DNA of 64,000 nucleotides, taken from Atherinomorus stipes (taxonomy: Eukaryota > Chordata > Actinopteri > Atheriniformes > Atherinidae). A program made the position numbers and the translations under genes. Below the pieces are notes generated by a model that saw only the letters and a list, made by a program, of their open reading frames with translations, did not search any database and was not told the DNA's origin. This document shows positions 9,624 through 19,475 of the stretch, one piece after another. Location of the stretch: assembly GCA_023101725.1 (NCBI GenBank), contig JALJCO010003488.1:1-64000 (forward strand), written 5' to 3'. Within the stretch, counting starts at the first letter, position 1, and every line of letters starts with the position of its first letter.

Positions 9624-11629
9624 TAGGGATTGGCAAAACTGAAAATTATTCTTCTGATACAATACCAGTAGTTTATGGTATGCTTTCATCTTCATCAATA
9701 CCGATACTTTTTGTCCGTAAAAGAAAATCACATGATTGTACAGTTTCCATTAATATCTTGAATGCAAGGGCAAAATTAGACATAAGTAAAACTTGAGCAC
9801 AGAGGTACTGGAAGGAAATGCTTTTAGAAAAATAATAATTATATTGATAAGTAAATCAAACAAAAATAAGATTAAAAACTTCTTTTAATGATTAAATAGC
9901 TTTAGTACAGGTTAAGATTATTTAAATTTATTCAGTGGAAAATGTTCAAATATAAAATGTCATAGTTATAAATATACCAAACACATAATGTGCAATAACC
10001 TGTGTTAAAATACTGAAAAATACCAAAATCCACCACCATCATGTGACACAGAAGCTAGAATCTGTTACCTTGTGTTTACAGAGGACGTAAATAAAATTAT
10101 TTGCGTGAATGAATTACATGTCATGTCAATTTACAGATGTGAACAGATGCACGTTTGCTTGGGGGCGGCACGTTTGATGTGAATTTGTGGCACGACAAGC
10201 CCCAAACACATGTCTTATTCGTGCAAATGTAGCGTGTTACTAGCGCAATACTGAGCGTATTTCACCTATTCGCTGGAGTTTAAATAATTGAACTTAAGCG
10301 TTTTTTACGCGCGCGAACAATACGAGCCCGTCATTAAAAATTAATGAGATGTGATGTGAATGGACCGGCGCTCTTTTATAGTAAGAAGGGAGAAGCACTT
10401 TTCACAGAAAAAATCACAAAGTGCTGCACATAAAAGCGGTGTAATAACACCATAAATTTAGGACTGAAAACCCGGTCAGACAAAACCTCATTAACCAAAA
10501 GCTGCTTGTCTCTGCAGCCTGTGTTTGATGGATGAAACGTCACAACGCCGACACTCTGCAGCAGGAACAGAGAACCTGTAGAACCTGTAGTTCCCAGAGG
10601 AATATGCAGCTCTGTCCTTGCTACATAAATAAATTGAGGTTGTTTGTTATCAAGCATCAATATGAGTCTGAGCTCAGACTCATGTAGTATTCAGTTTGGT
10701 CACTAGATGACACTCTAGTACCAGGAGTTCAACTTCAGCTAATGTAAACAAACACTCGCTCTGTGTTGTGATCCAAAGAATGGAAATAGCGGTCAGTTAC
10801 GAGTTATGTTTAATCAGCTGGTTGAATTTTGAGAGGTGGAGGCGGGACTCGTCAAATTGAGCTACAATAGCTAGCAACAACAGCCACATTCGTTTGCTGG
10901 AATTTGGAAGTTTAGCTGGAAGCGCTAACTAGCTGCGGCTAGCATTCTCACCAAAGGCAGATGGACAGACGCTCAGCAGCTGAAATACAGCGCCCGTCGT
11001 TTGTATCCTGGAGGGATATGCAGCACCGATCCTCCCTGACAGATCATCAAACTGGGGTCGGGAAATCCCCATGGAAGCGGCTGCCATCCAGACATAACTC
11101 ATGGATCAGGTGATGAAAATCACCGAGTGCCTCTGGACAATCTGCTGGACCCAAACACGCCGGCGTCTTTGATTTTCCAACTTTGAAGGCAGGTACAACG
11201 CCACAGCTCTCTCAAAGTACTCACAGTGACTGACGTGTGACAATCCACCATCCCCCACTCCAGAAAGTTCAACCTGACGCACGAATGAAGCGTCTTATTC
11301 GCACATATCATAGGCTTCATTCATGCGTATTATTTGCTCCAATCACGAAAAAAAAAAAAGCCTGACTCAAGCGTGTAAACATCCAGCATTCAAATATTGA
11401 AATTTAGGCGCGTACGCAAATGGAGGCGTCCGGTGTGAACCCAGGGATAGGCTACTACCATCATGTGACACAGAAGCTAGAATGTGGCTGCTTTCACATC
11501 ATTTCATTGCCTTAAACTGGAAACAAATTGCATGTTTTGTATCTGTATGTCCATAGCCTACTCAAATCCCCTATTTTATCTGGCTGTTATCCAAGTAACA
11601 ACTCCAGGGTATCGGTATGCCTATCCCTA
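9624..11629. mobile_element. hAT-like element, composite
   Basis: Ends TAGGGATTGGCA (9624) and TGCCTATCCCTA (to 11629) are inverted repeats of the hAT TA-GGG type. Flanks GTCCACAC (9616-9623) and GTACACAA (11630-11637) match at 6 of 8 positions, an aged 8-bp target duplication. A 27-bp motif, accatcatgtgacacagaag plus ctagaat, occurs at both about 10034 and 11456, bracketing ~1.4 kb that looks inserted. No transposase was recognised. Confidence 0.45.
10064..11441. mobile_element. probable insertion inside the hAT-like element
   Basis: The stretch between the two copies of the 27-bp motif has a different character: CpG-bearing segments such as 'acgcgcgcgaacaatacgagccc' and an end reading 'aggcgtccggtgtgaaccc', similar to fish MITE ends that begin 'gggttcacaccgg'. 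I could not find the opposite end. Frames on the minus strand (10376-10660, 11120-11320) are not recognisable. Confidence 0.3.
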
Positions 11630-11705
11630 GTACACAAAAGCTAAAAAAGCAAAGTAAGCTACCATTGATGTCTTAAATACGGCCACGTCTGAAAGGCATG
11701 CGGAT

Positions 11706-11789
11706 ATGTCGGATTTTGAAGATAATTTCAAACGTTTTTCATCAAACTGTCACCATGTCTCTATGAACCGAAATACACTGGCAAAGATA
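11706..11789 (+). other. exon-like ORF with splice donor in MITE G copy 2
   Basis: ATG followed by 28 open codons, beginning MSDFEDNFKRFSSNC, ending exactly at AAGATA|GTAAGC, a good donor. The related copy at 39275-40136 encodes MLDFEDDFELFSSN on the opposite strand. It resembles a first coding exon kept in an internally deleted transposon. No function is assigned. Confidence 0.35.
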
Positions 11790-11971
11790 GTAAGCTGGCA
11801 AGAAACTAGTTCCTCAATATATAATGCAAAATTTGTCAAACAAGGCTAGTTTTACTTTTTTAACACGAGTTTACTAGTTTAACACAACATTTACACAGAT
11901 AATCTTGCTGATTTGCCTCGGATGTTCTGTGGAGTGGATAAGATTGGTTTTAATGACAGGCTAGCAGATTC

Positions 11972-12524
11972 TAGGCTTTCCACCGATCGGATCGGTTTGA
12001 TCGGATCGGCCGATATTACACAATTTTTTCTAATTTTCTGATCGGTCCTTAACTTTTCATTCACTGATCCGATCAATGGCGTCATTGTCATTTTGAATCT
12101 GCTCCGGTAAAACTCTCATTTATACCAATTAAACTAAGAAAACAAGTAAACAAACAAAGCAGAATAGACACGTACTCACTAGTATGTGTTTTATGTCTTC
12201 ATGGCGTTTTTGTCATGAGTTCTGTCACTATGTGCTGGACAATAAAGATTTTACCATCCCAAATACACCACACGTAAAGGATGTTGACGCCGGTTGCAAA
12301 CATGTCAGCTCTTAGACTGAAAGGACACAGCGCATTTCCGCAAACAACAGTTTACCTTAAACTGTTGCAGCACAAGTGTTTGTCTCCGTGTCTCCATCAG
12401 AGACTGTAAGTAACAGAACTCCAGACCGCGGAGACCTCCAGTATCGAGCGCTTCGGAAGCCGCGTGCCCTAGCAGGTATGTACACAAACGCTCCTGACGC
12501 TGACGCATGCGTCCACAATGGCAT
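11972..12524. mobile_element. 553-bp insertion with 12-bp target duplication
   Basis: GCTAGCAGATTC occurs at 11960-11971 and again at 12525-12536, while the uninterrupted copy near 39980 has it once ('aggctagcagattcctattgac'). The insert opens with repeated 'gatcggatcgg' and shows no matching terminal inverted repeats. A 12-bp duplication fits a retroposed sequence better than the DNA-transposon types seen elsewhere here, but I see no poly(A) tail. Confidence 0.55.
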
Positions 12525-12689
12525 GCTAGCAGATTCCTATTGACTTCCACTAGCATTAGCATCAGCAACCTCCTGGAACTAGAATAACGGGATGACATAT
12601 GTTGAAACCATCTTCAGTGATAAGCAGTATTCTGGCTCACTTGTAAATGAGGCTCTATGTCAAAAATTCTGAACTTCTCCTTTAAATTA

Positions 12690-13569
12690 ACCTTTTGAAT
12701 AATGTTTTCCCATCCTCACAGGAAGTGGCATTGCATGGATATTTACTGGAGAACAAGACACACAGTGAAGAGGAAAACCCGTCCATCTCCTTAACACAGG
12801 ACGACTTCTGTCTCATCCAGTGCAGTTTTTATCCTGCTGTAGTTTCCCTTTCTGTTGTACTTTAGTGTGCACAGCCTGAGAGCATCAGGCCTCATCCTGG
12901 TGAAGGTGCTGAGAAGAGGATTTAGAAGCAACAGTTCCAACATTTCATTGTAAAGTTTAAGAATTGAGCTGAATGAAATCCAAACTGTCTCAAGGTAATG
13001 GTAAGAAAAAAAAAAAAAAAAGCCTCTCCATGGAAAAATTAAATGAACAGGACTGCAGGGGGGCGACCGTGACTTCTGAACTGGGTTAAAACTGATCCAA
13101 CTCTGAGGAACACCGAGGACCAATTTAAAGAGCTTTGGGGGGGGGGGGTTCTTTTCATGAAATAAACACAAGAAAAAAAAACTTAAGGTTTCTTGGCCAG
13201 ACATTGCTGTTATTTATTGCTAGTTATTATCCACAAAATGAAACTTGTCATCAATAAAATAAAGTTGAGAGGTTCACCAGCAGCTTCGGATGCCTGCAGC
13301 TGCCCATCAGTTGTTTTTTTAATAGCTGATCTCTGAATATGCAGTATTTTCCTGATGGAGACTTTCCTTGTTATGTTTTTATCTAAACAAAGCTGAACCT
13401 GTGCTCCCTGAATCGTAAAGAAGTTTTAGGAGGATGAGGATCTTGTTTAGACATCTTTCCTAAAATGTCCAATGATTTCATCCCATTCACAAGACATAGC
13501 ACTATAAATCTTCCACAGAAGCAATCGTACATGTAGAATATTCTAAAACATAGTGTAATGATGAATATG
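12690..13569. other. unassigned; possible terminal exon at 12722-12865
   Basis: A pyrimidine-rich tract and CAG at 12706-12721 precede 47 open codons ending in TAG at 12865, and AATAAAATAAA lies at about 13254. The peptide (EVALHGYLLENKTHSEEENP...) is not recognisable. This could be the last exon of an unseen gene or coincidence. Homopolymer runs (A at 13006-13021, G at 13137-13148) are present. Confidence 0.2.
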
Positions 13570-14880
13570 GACCAGGTGTGGCTGTTTGAACCACTTTAAA
13601 CGGACTGTGGTCCGCTTCCATGGTGTCTGAACACCAACCGTACTCTGGTGGGCACCAAAGAAGTGGACTCTGGTCTCGGTTCACTTGCAAACGGACTTTT
13701 GGACTATCCAGCAGACCTAATGGAAGTGACGTTTGTCAACTACAGTAAAGCATCGAGAAGAAGAAATAGGAGGAAGTGGGTAGTGTATCGTTTGGGTTGG
13801 AGGGAAAACAAAGCAAACAGTGTGTGTTGGAAGAAGCCGATGTCAAAACAACGATAACTGGAAAATGTGTAGACAGAGATGGAGCAAAAATAAGTAGCAG
13901 AAAGATTTCCACTTTAATCACGGAGTCCGGTTTTCTTCTTCTTCCAGCTTCTTCATCACTGTTCAGTGGTTGTATTGGGGAGCACCGGCCCCCAAGTGCA
14001 GTTGTACCTACGGTGGTTCAACCAGGCGGTTGAGGTCCACTTTGATTACTGCAGTATGAACTTTAGACCGTTAATAGAGAGGGACGAACCTTCCAATTAC
14101 GTGACCCGTTGCTTTCTGAAGAGCTAAAAGTGAAGCCAGTTGGGGTGTCCCACCGTCGCCATCTTGCCGTGTCACGTGTCGTCACTCCCGGAAAATACTA
14201 AAATGGGCAAAGGCAAGGCCGCTCTGAGCTGCGGGGCAAATGATTGACATCTGACGTACTTGGGCTAAACGCTAACCAAGCTAACTCAAAACTAATAGGA
14301 GCTAACGAAGATTAGCCCCCTAAGCAGCGGGGTAAAGGTAAAACACGCTTAGAGTTGCTATTATCTGACTAAAAACCGCCTTTGTGCTGCTCTGCTACAG
14401 ACTGAGACCTTACTGAGAGCAAACAAGGAGCTAACGAGGACCCACTGGGCTTCTGGTCTGCCGCATGTCAATCAAAAAGACACGCCCCTAATTATGAGTA
14501 ATTTCAAGATTAAATAACATCTAAACAGATGAGTTATTAAAAAGATCACCCCCCCACAGTTGACATGAAGGTAAACTTGACCTATTAAACCTAAAATGAT
14601 TTTTTGAACCAGGCTGTAAACATGTTTATTTCTGCTGTAAACATGTTTGTTTCTGCTGTGAAGTTGGCCTTTTTAACATGGGAGTCTATGCTCTGTTTTG
14701 CAAGCCCTAGCGGATCAAGGGAGAACTACAAAAAAATGACTTCTGCCGAGTAGCCTCATAGTTGGCCACCGGAGGTTGCCGCTTGGTATGAACGCAAACC
14801 CAAGTAAAGAAAGGTGTGAAATTTTTTCAGAGCTCCCCACCCAGTCACCAGAGTCCCCACACTATCCTGGTGCGTGGCCG
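13570..14880 (+). mobile_element. repeat family B, copy 1 (interrupted)
   Basis: B1 runs from 'ggaccaggtgtggctgtttg' through 'cttcttcttccagcttcttcatc' and 'cagtggttgtattggggagc' to 'gtccccacactatcctggtg'. Its 3' part is displaced by a 724-bp insertion at 14062-14785. It is followed directly, head to tail, by B2. Reverse-orientation copies lie at 31305-31490 and 44386-44955, and a partial forward copy at 19085-19262. Non-autonomous; no transposase. Confidence 0.7.
14062..14785. mobile_element. family C element inserted in B1 with 8-bp target duplication
   Basis: GTATGAAC occurs at 14054-14061 and 14786-14793, and the uninterrupted B2 has the site once near 16328 (as 'atatgaatgcaaacccaag'). 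An 8-bp duplication suggests hAT-type insertion, although the ends (TTTAGACC... and ...TTGCCGCTTG) are not obvious inverted repeats. A relative lies at 35260-35835, sharing 'gccagttggg', 'cccaccgtcgccatcttgccgtg', 'aagacacgcccctaattatg' and 'aaacatgtttatttctgctg'. Confidence 0.7.
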
Positions 14881-15136
14881 TTTGGTCCACCTTTAATGGA
14901 TCATGCACCGCTTCCACTGATAGTTCACTTTTTGTGGGGCAGTCTTAACACCAACCGTACTTGGTGGGCACCAAAGAAGCGGACTCTGGTCCGCCTGAAA
15001 GCCGGGGGTCTCAGTTCACTTGCAAACGGACTTCTGGACAATTAAGCATCAAAAAGAAGAAATAGAGGAAATAGAAGAAAGTGGGGTAGTGTATCGTTTG
15101 GGTTGGAGGGAAAACAAAGCAAACAGTGCGTGTTGG

Positions 15137-16089
15137 TAGTGATGTGCCCGATGAACCTGAGACTCCGAAGCTCGTATCGAGTAAAAGGGGGCGTTCCTAA
15201 CGAAGCTTCGTATCGGAGCTTGTGTCATCAGCTTAGGAATCACGTGACCAGAGCAAAACGAGGCCTCGGTTTGTGCAGATGACGTAACGTGTCAGTCTGT
15301 GTTTCACATCTGCACATGAAACATTCAGTGGTCGCGAGATTGATGTGGAGAGATATTTATCCAAGCTGAAAGAAGAGAAAAGAGAAAGATCCTCTGACAT
15401 ACGGCCACAGAAATCAGCAGTATTATCAGCTTTCCCATTGATTTCTGTTCCCCTGCATCACCTGCCCATGACGGGGATTATTTGAAGATGATCTATACTA
15501 ATAGAAGTCGCCAACCTAAACACTGAAGAAGCTCCTCTTCCTCAATAAACAGATTTCAGATCCATGTCACCTCTGTGGAGTTCCATAAGCACTGAACTTA
15601 ACACATAAGTAATTACCACGATCACAATAGTCAGTGCATATTAGATCAAAATTACGTGACATGCAGGAAAGCCATCTTTTCGGACAAATCGATCATTTGC
15701 CCCTTACACTAGTGTGTTTCCATGGTACAGTGGTTAGCACATCCACCTTTTACTCAGGAGTCTGCGGTTCGAATCCCGCCCCCGATTTCTTTCTTTTTAC
15801 AACTTTTTATTTTCAAACCATTCCTATAATTAGTCAAATACTTAAAGGCACAATTAATGCACATAGTATGTGCTGGATGCTGATAATTTATTAGATAAAT
15901 CCTTTATTTCCTGGTCATGGGCACGACTGAGATGGTTTGAGTGCAGAGTTGTTTGGGCTGCTTTGGACCCATTTGGACGCTTGATGTCACTAGAGAGGCG
16001 CATAGATGAAGCTCCGAGTACTGAACCTTTTCCCGAACCAATTGGCTCTGACGCCTCATTGCTCAGGAAGCTTCATTTGCCCATCACTA
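15137..16089. mobile_element. hAT non-autonomous element with perfect target duplication
   Basis: Ends TAGTGATGTGCCCGATGAA and, on the complement of the right end, TAGTGATGGGCAAATGAAG. CGTGTTGG is duplicated exactly at 15129-15136 and 16090-16097, and B1 shows the empty site. These are textbook hAT features (TA-starting TIR, 8-bp duplication). The interior is non-coding, contains 'gaagcttcg' motifs near both ends and a tRNA-like segment at about 15715-15785. The perfect duplication argues for a comparatively recent insertion. Confidence 0.9.
15715..15785 (+). ncRNA. tRNA-like segment inside the hAT element
   Basis: TGGTACAGTGG at 15723-15733 fits the pol III A box of the Glu/His/Val class, and GGTTCGAATCC at 15766-15776 is a perfect B box, 32 bp further on as in a tRNA gene. 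GCGG/CCGC can form a T-arm stem around it. The anticodon stem around 'ccaccttttactcagg' is poorly paired and the acceptor arm does not close well, so it is not a functional tRNA. T-rich sequence follows at 15788-15798. Confidence 0.6.
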
Positions 16090-16528
16090 CGTGTTGGAAG
16101 AAGCCGATGTCAAAACAACAATGATAAACAACTGGAAAATGTGTAGACAGAGATGGAGCAAAAATAAGTAGCAGGAAGATTTCCACTTTAATCACGGAGT
16201 CCGGTTTTCTTCTTCTTCCAGCTTCTTCATCATTGTTCAGTGGTTGTATTGGGGAGCGTTGCCCCCTAGTGAGCAGTTGCTTTAACTACAGTGGTTCAAC
16301 CAGGTGGTTTGGTCCACTTCGGTTGCAATATGAATGCAAACCCAAGCAAAGAAAAGTGTGAAATTTTTCAGAAGTCCCCACCCAGTCGGACGGTGTCCCC
16401 AGACTGTCCTGGTGTGAATGCACCTGAAGGAACTTGATTAAGAAGCAGGAAGATTTCCATTTTAATCACTGTTATGGCTGTAATCTTGCCTAATTGCCTC
16501 TCGTTTTACATTTACAAATGCTGTATAG

Positions 16529-17705
16529 AGGCGGATTTCCACCGGTACGTGTGCGGTGCATTACGGCTGCGGGACGGCTTCCGGAGACAGTCGCAGCCGT
16601 TATAGTCAGTGACGTGGCTCAGACCAGACACGTGACACATGCGTCCCAGATCCGTCCCAGGTGCGTCTCGCCGCGCCGCTGCTGTCTCTGGCGCAGCATG
16701 CTCCCAGAGCGCGTCAAGCTCTGCAGTGCAGACCGGACCAGACGGGAAACCAGACACAGGAACAGAGTAAAGCATCCGGCAAATTTAAGAATAAAAGCCT
16801 CCCGGAAAGTTGTGATGGCATAAACTACAGTAACATTACCAGTGACTCCAGGTTAGAAGTCAAGCATGGACTGTGTGACCTCCGCATCCAGGACCTCGCG
16901 CCTGCATTCCTGCTGGGTTTTTAAAAAAAATTATTTTAATAAATACATTAATCACATTTGATTTTCATCTCTCTGTCTAGGTCGCATAAAACAACTAAAT
17001 AAAAATACCATCACAGTGGATTTACATGAAGGAAAAAGAATGATCAAGATCTCCAACTTTGATGAGTGATTTGAAAAGAATTTGTGAGCTCAAACAGATT
17101 GAAGGAACAGTGTGATATTACTCAGGATTTTAACTCTTCCTGTAACAGCAGCATCGGGTGAGCGAAGCTTTTTAAAGTTGAGAACTAACCGAATAAAAAA
17201 ATATTTGCGCACCTAACAGACTGTGCAGGTTTGCACTATTATTCATTAGAATTAATTCAAACTGGATTATAAAGACTTATTGCTGAGTTTGCAGAGAAGA
17301 AACAAGAAAGTGATGGTATGATCAATTATTAGGATAGATTATGCACGGTAAGTTAATTGTTAAAAATGTAAAGATGTTGTGTATGGCTGTAGCCTACAAT
17401 AAATGAGCATATATTATGAATGAAACTCGTCTGCTGCCTTAAGTTGGACAATGAAGGGAAAAGTGACTGTATGTAGGACATTTATTGCGCGCACACACCA
17501 CTGGACATTTATCCGGGCCTCCTGATCATTATCATGTGATCCTGCAAATGTGATTTATCCGATTTATCTGCTGGTAGCACAGACTGCAGTCGCAGGCGCG
17601 CCGTGTCTGACACGGTTGCGGTGGGAGCTGCTGCTCTGTAGAGGTCGGAACTACACCGCACCGCAGCCGTAATGCACCGCACACGGACCCGGTGGAAATC
17701 CGCCT
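16529..17705. mobile_element. 1.18 kb long-TIR element (family X)
   Basis: The left end AGGCGGATTTCCACCGG-TACGTGTGCGGTGCATTACGGCTGCGG is repeated as its near-exact complement at 17660-17705, giving inverted repeats of about 45 bp. The flanks are TATAG and TAAAG, so a target duplication of three bases (TWA) is possible but not clear. The interior has a CpG-rich left part, short frames and no transposase. Confidence 0.7.
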
Positions 17706-19084
17706 TAAAGTTGTACTTCCGTGGTCATTTCATTAATATTTCTGTGTTCTCCATTATTATTGAATGCATTCTGCATCGTTTCTGTTTAAAAAAACCCTCT
17801 GGTATCTTTGTATCCAGCTGTATTTGTATACTAGAAGAGAGGCTTGTGGTCCAACGTCAGGCTTTTCCGGGTCCTTCTCATGAATTTCCGTCTGATTGGC
17901 TGCCTGCCATCAGTGTATGAAGGAAGCTCCGCCCTCCGCTCTTATTTCACTACAGACAGGAAATAGAGCCGACAAACAAGTTTGTTCCGTCATGCTAACA
18001 AACAGTTAGCTAATTAGCTTCTCAACTCCGAAGTTACATTCGTGCCGTCTTTACTTCTAGTGTGTAGTGGAGGGTTACCTGCCTTCCAATGGACAGATAG
18101 AAACCCCACGTGGGATACGCTATTTGCAATGTTACGTAGAAGTGCGAGGCTGTTCCCGATTCGCTCTTTTCTTCGTATTGTTTCTGTGATGAGGAAGCAC
18201 AGCCGACTGGGGGGAACGCAACGCTAGCAAGTCAGCATGTGTAAGTAAACAAGGGGAAACCCTCCATATTTCAGAAGGAGCAAGTTAAATGGGTTTTCAG
18301 TGGAAGGAGGCCTTTAAGGACAAATCAATCAATGTTCCCATCACCTGCTGGGGATTGGCTCTGCCTGTCACACCTTTGCTCCCTGCCTGTCATTGGATAA
18401 TTGCCTGGCCAACCATCAATGTAGCTGCCTCTGCCTGGAGAATTTAAACTGATGCAGCTGAGAACTCATAGGCAACTCTTTGTAAATGCAAACTGGGTGA
18501 GGTTGAGCTTGTGCTTTGACTGTTGGTTTTTATCTAGTGCTTAGAACAGTGTTAGAACTGTTTGGTTTTGGGTTTTCTTCTGGTCACTGGTCTTTTTGTT
18601 TTCATTTTGGTATCAAGTAAAGCCCCTTTGGCTCCTTTCTATTATATTTGCAGGTTGATTTCAATTAAGGTTAGAATGTGTTTAGCTGGTTAGGTTTTTG
18701 TTTGTTTCTGGTTGTGGATAATACTTTGAGAGATTTAAGCATAGCTGTTTTAGCTTAGCAGGCCAGTCTTTTTCACTTTATGCAGTTTTTGTTTCTTACA
18801 CTGGCTGGTTTTGAGGGGTTTTATTATATATATAAAATCAGTTTCATTGCTTTTGCGCTACCAACAAAACTACCAACAAAACTAGTGACTTGCCACCATT
18901 TTGTTTGTGCCTCATCCCAATGTGTGACAATAAATTCCGATATTTTCATCTTAACACATGCCTGCAGTTTTTCATTTGTAACACCTCTCTTACCCTAGCA
19001 GAGTTGGGCCGTGACAAAATGGGGGCTCGTCTGGGGTACATCTTTCTCTATTCACTGTCTGGTTTGTTTCTTTTTCCTGCTTCT
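17706..19084. other. unassigned non-coding DNA
   Basis: No terminal repeats, domain or RNA gene seen. A run of T-rich 'ggtttttgtttgtttctgg' sequence at 18500-18760 resembles 3' untranslated or intronic DNA. Frames of 60-82 codons here are not recognisable. Confidence 0.35.
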
Positions 19085-19262
19085 TGAGTATTGATCAGTG
19101 GTTGTATTGGGGAGCGTCACCCCCTAGCAAGCGGTTGTAACTGCGATGGTTTGGTCCACTTTGGTTGCTGCAGTATGAAAGCAAATCGAAACAAAAGTGT
19201 TGAATTTTTCAGAAATCCCTGTCCAATCCCTGGACTATCCTGGTGTGAATACATCCTTAAGA
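19085..19262 (+). mobile_element. repeat family B, 3' fragment
   Basis: Contains 'cagtggttgtattggggagcgtcaccccctagcaagcggttgtaac' and 'ggactatcctggtgtgaatacatcc', matching the 3' part of B2. It stops where the 3.5 kb element starts at 19268. Confidence 0.7.
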
Positions 19263-19475
19263 CTAAAGGCCAATTCCAATTCCCATCTTAACCCTCAATC
19301 TTAGTCGCCCTTAAAACCAAGTGTTAAGGGCTATTTTGTGACTTAGAAATGGGACACCCCTTAAATGCAGATACATCTTCAAACTGTGGGGGGCAGCATT
19401 ATGCCAAAGTGGTGTTTAGTCTGTCAATTCAGGAGAAGAAGCATTTACTTTATATTTATTTGCACTGTAAACCCT

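Larger units (their letters stand above)
11690..12686 (+). mobile_element. TTAA MITE family G, copy 2 (left-truncated, interrupted)
   Basis: From 'tctctatgaaccgaaatacactgg' to 'gtcaaaaattctgaacttctcctttaaa' this parallels the full copy at 39275-40136. The left terminus is absent. A 553-bp insertion occupies 11972-12524. The right end reads ...GAACTTCTCCTTTAAA, consistent with a TTAA target site. Confidence 0.65.
14881..16431 (+). mobile_element. repeat family B, copy 2 (interrupted)
   Basis: Second B copy, from 'gtttggtccacctttaatgg' to 'ccagactgtcctggtgtgaatgcacc'. Comparison with B1 places a 953-bp insertion exactly at 15137-16089. B1 and B2 share the purine-rich block 'gaagaagaaatag...' and the 'ggttggagggaaaacaaagc' block at high identity. 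Confidence 0.7.
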
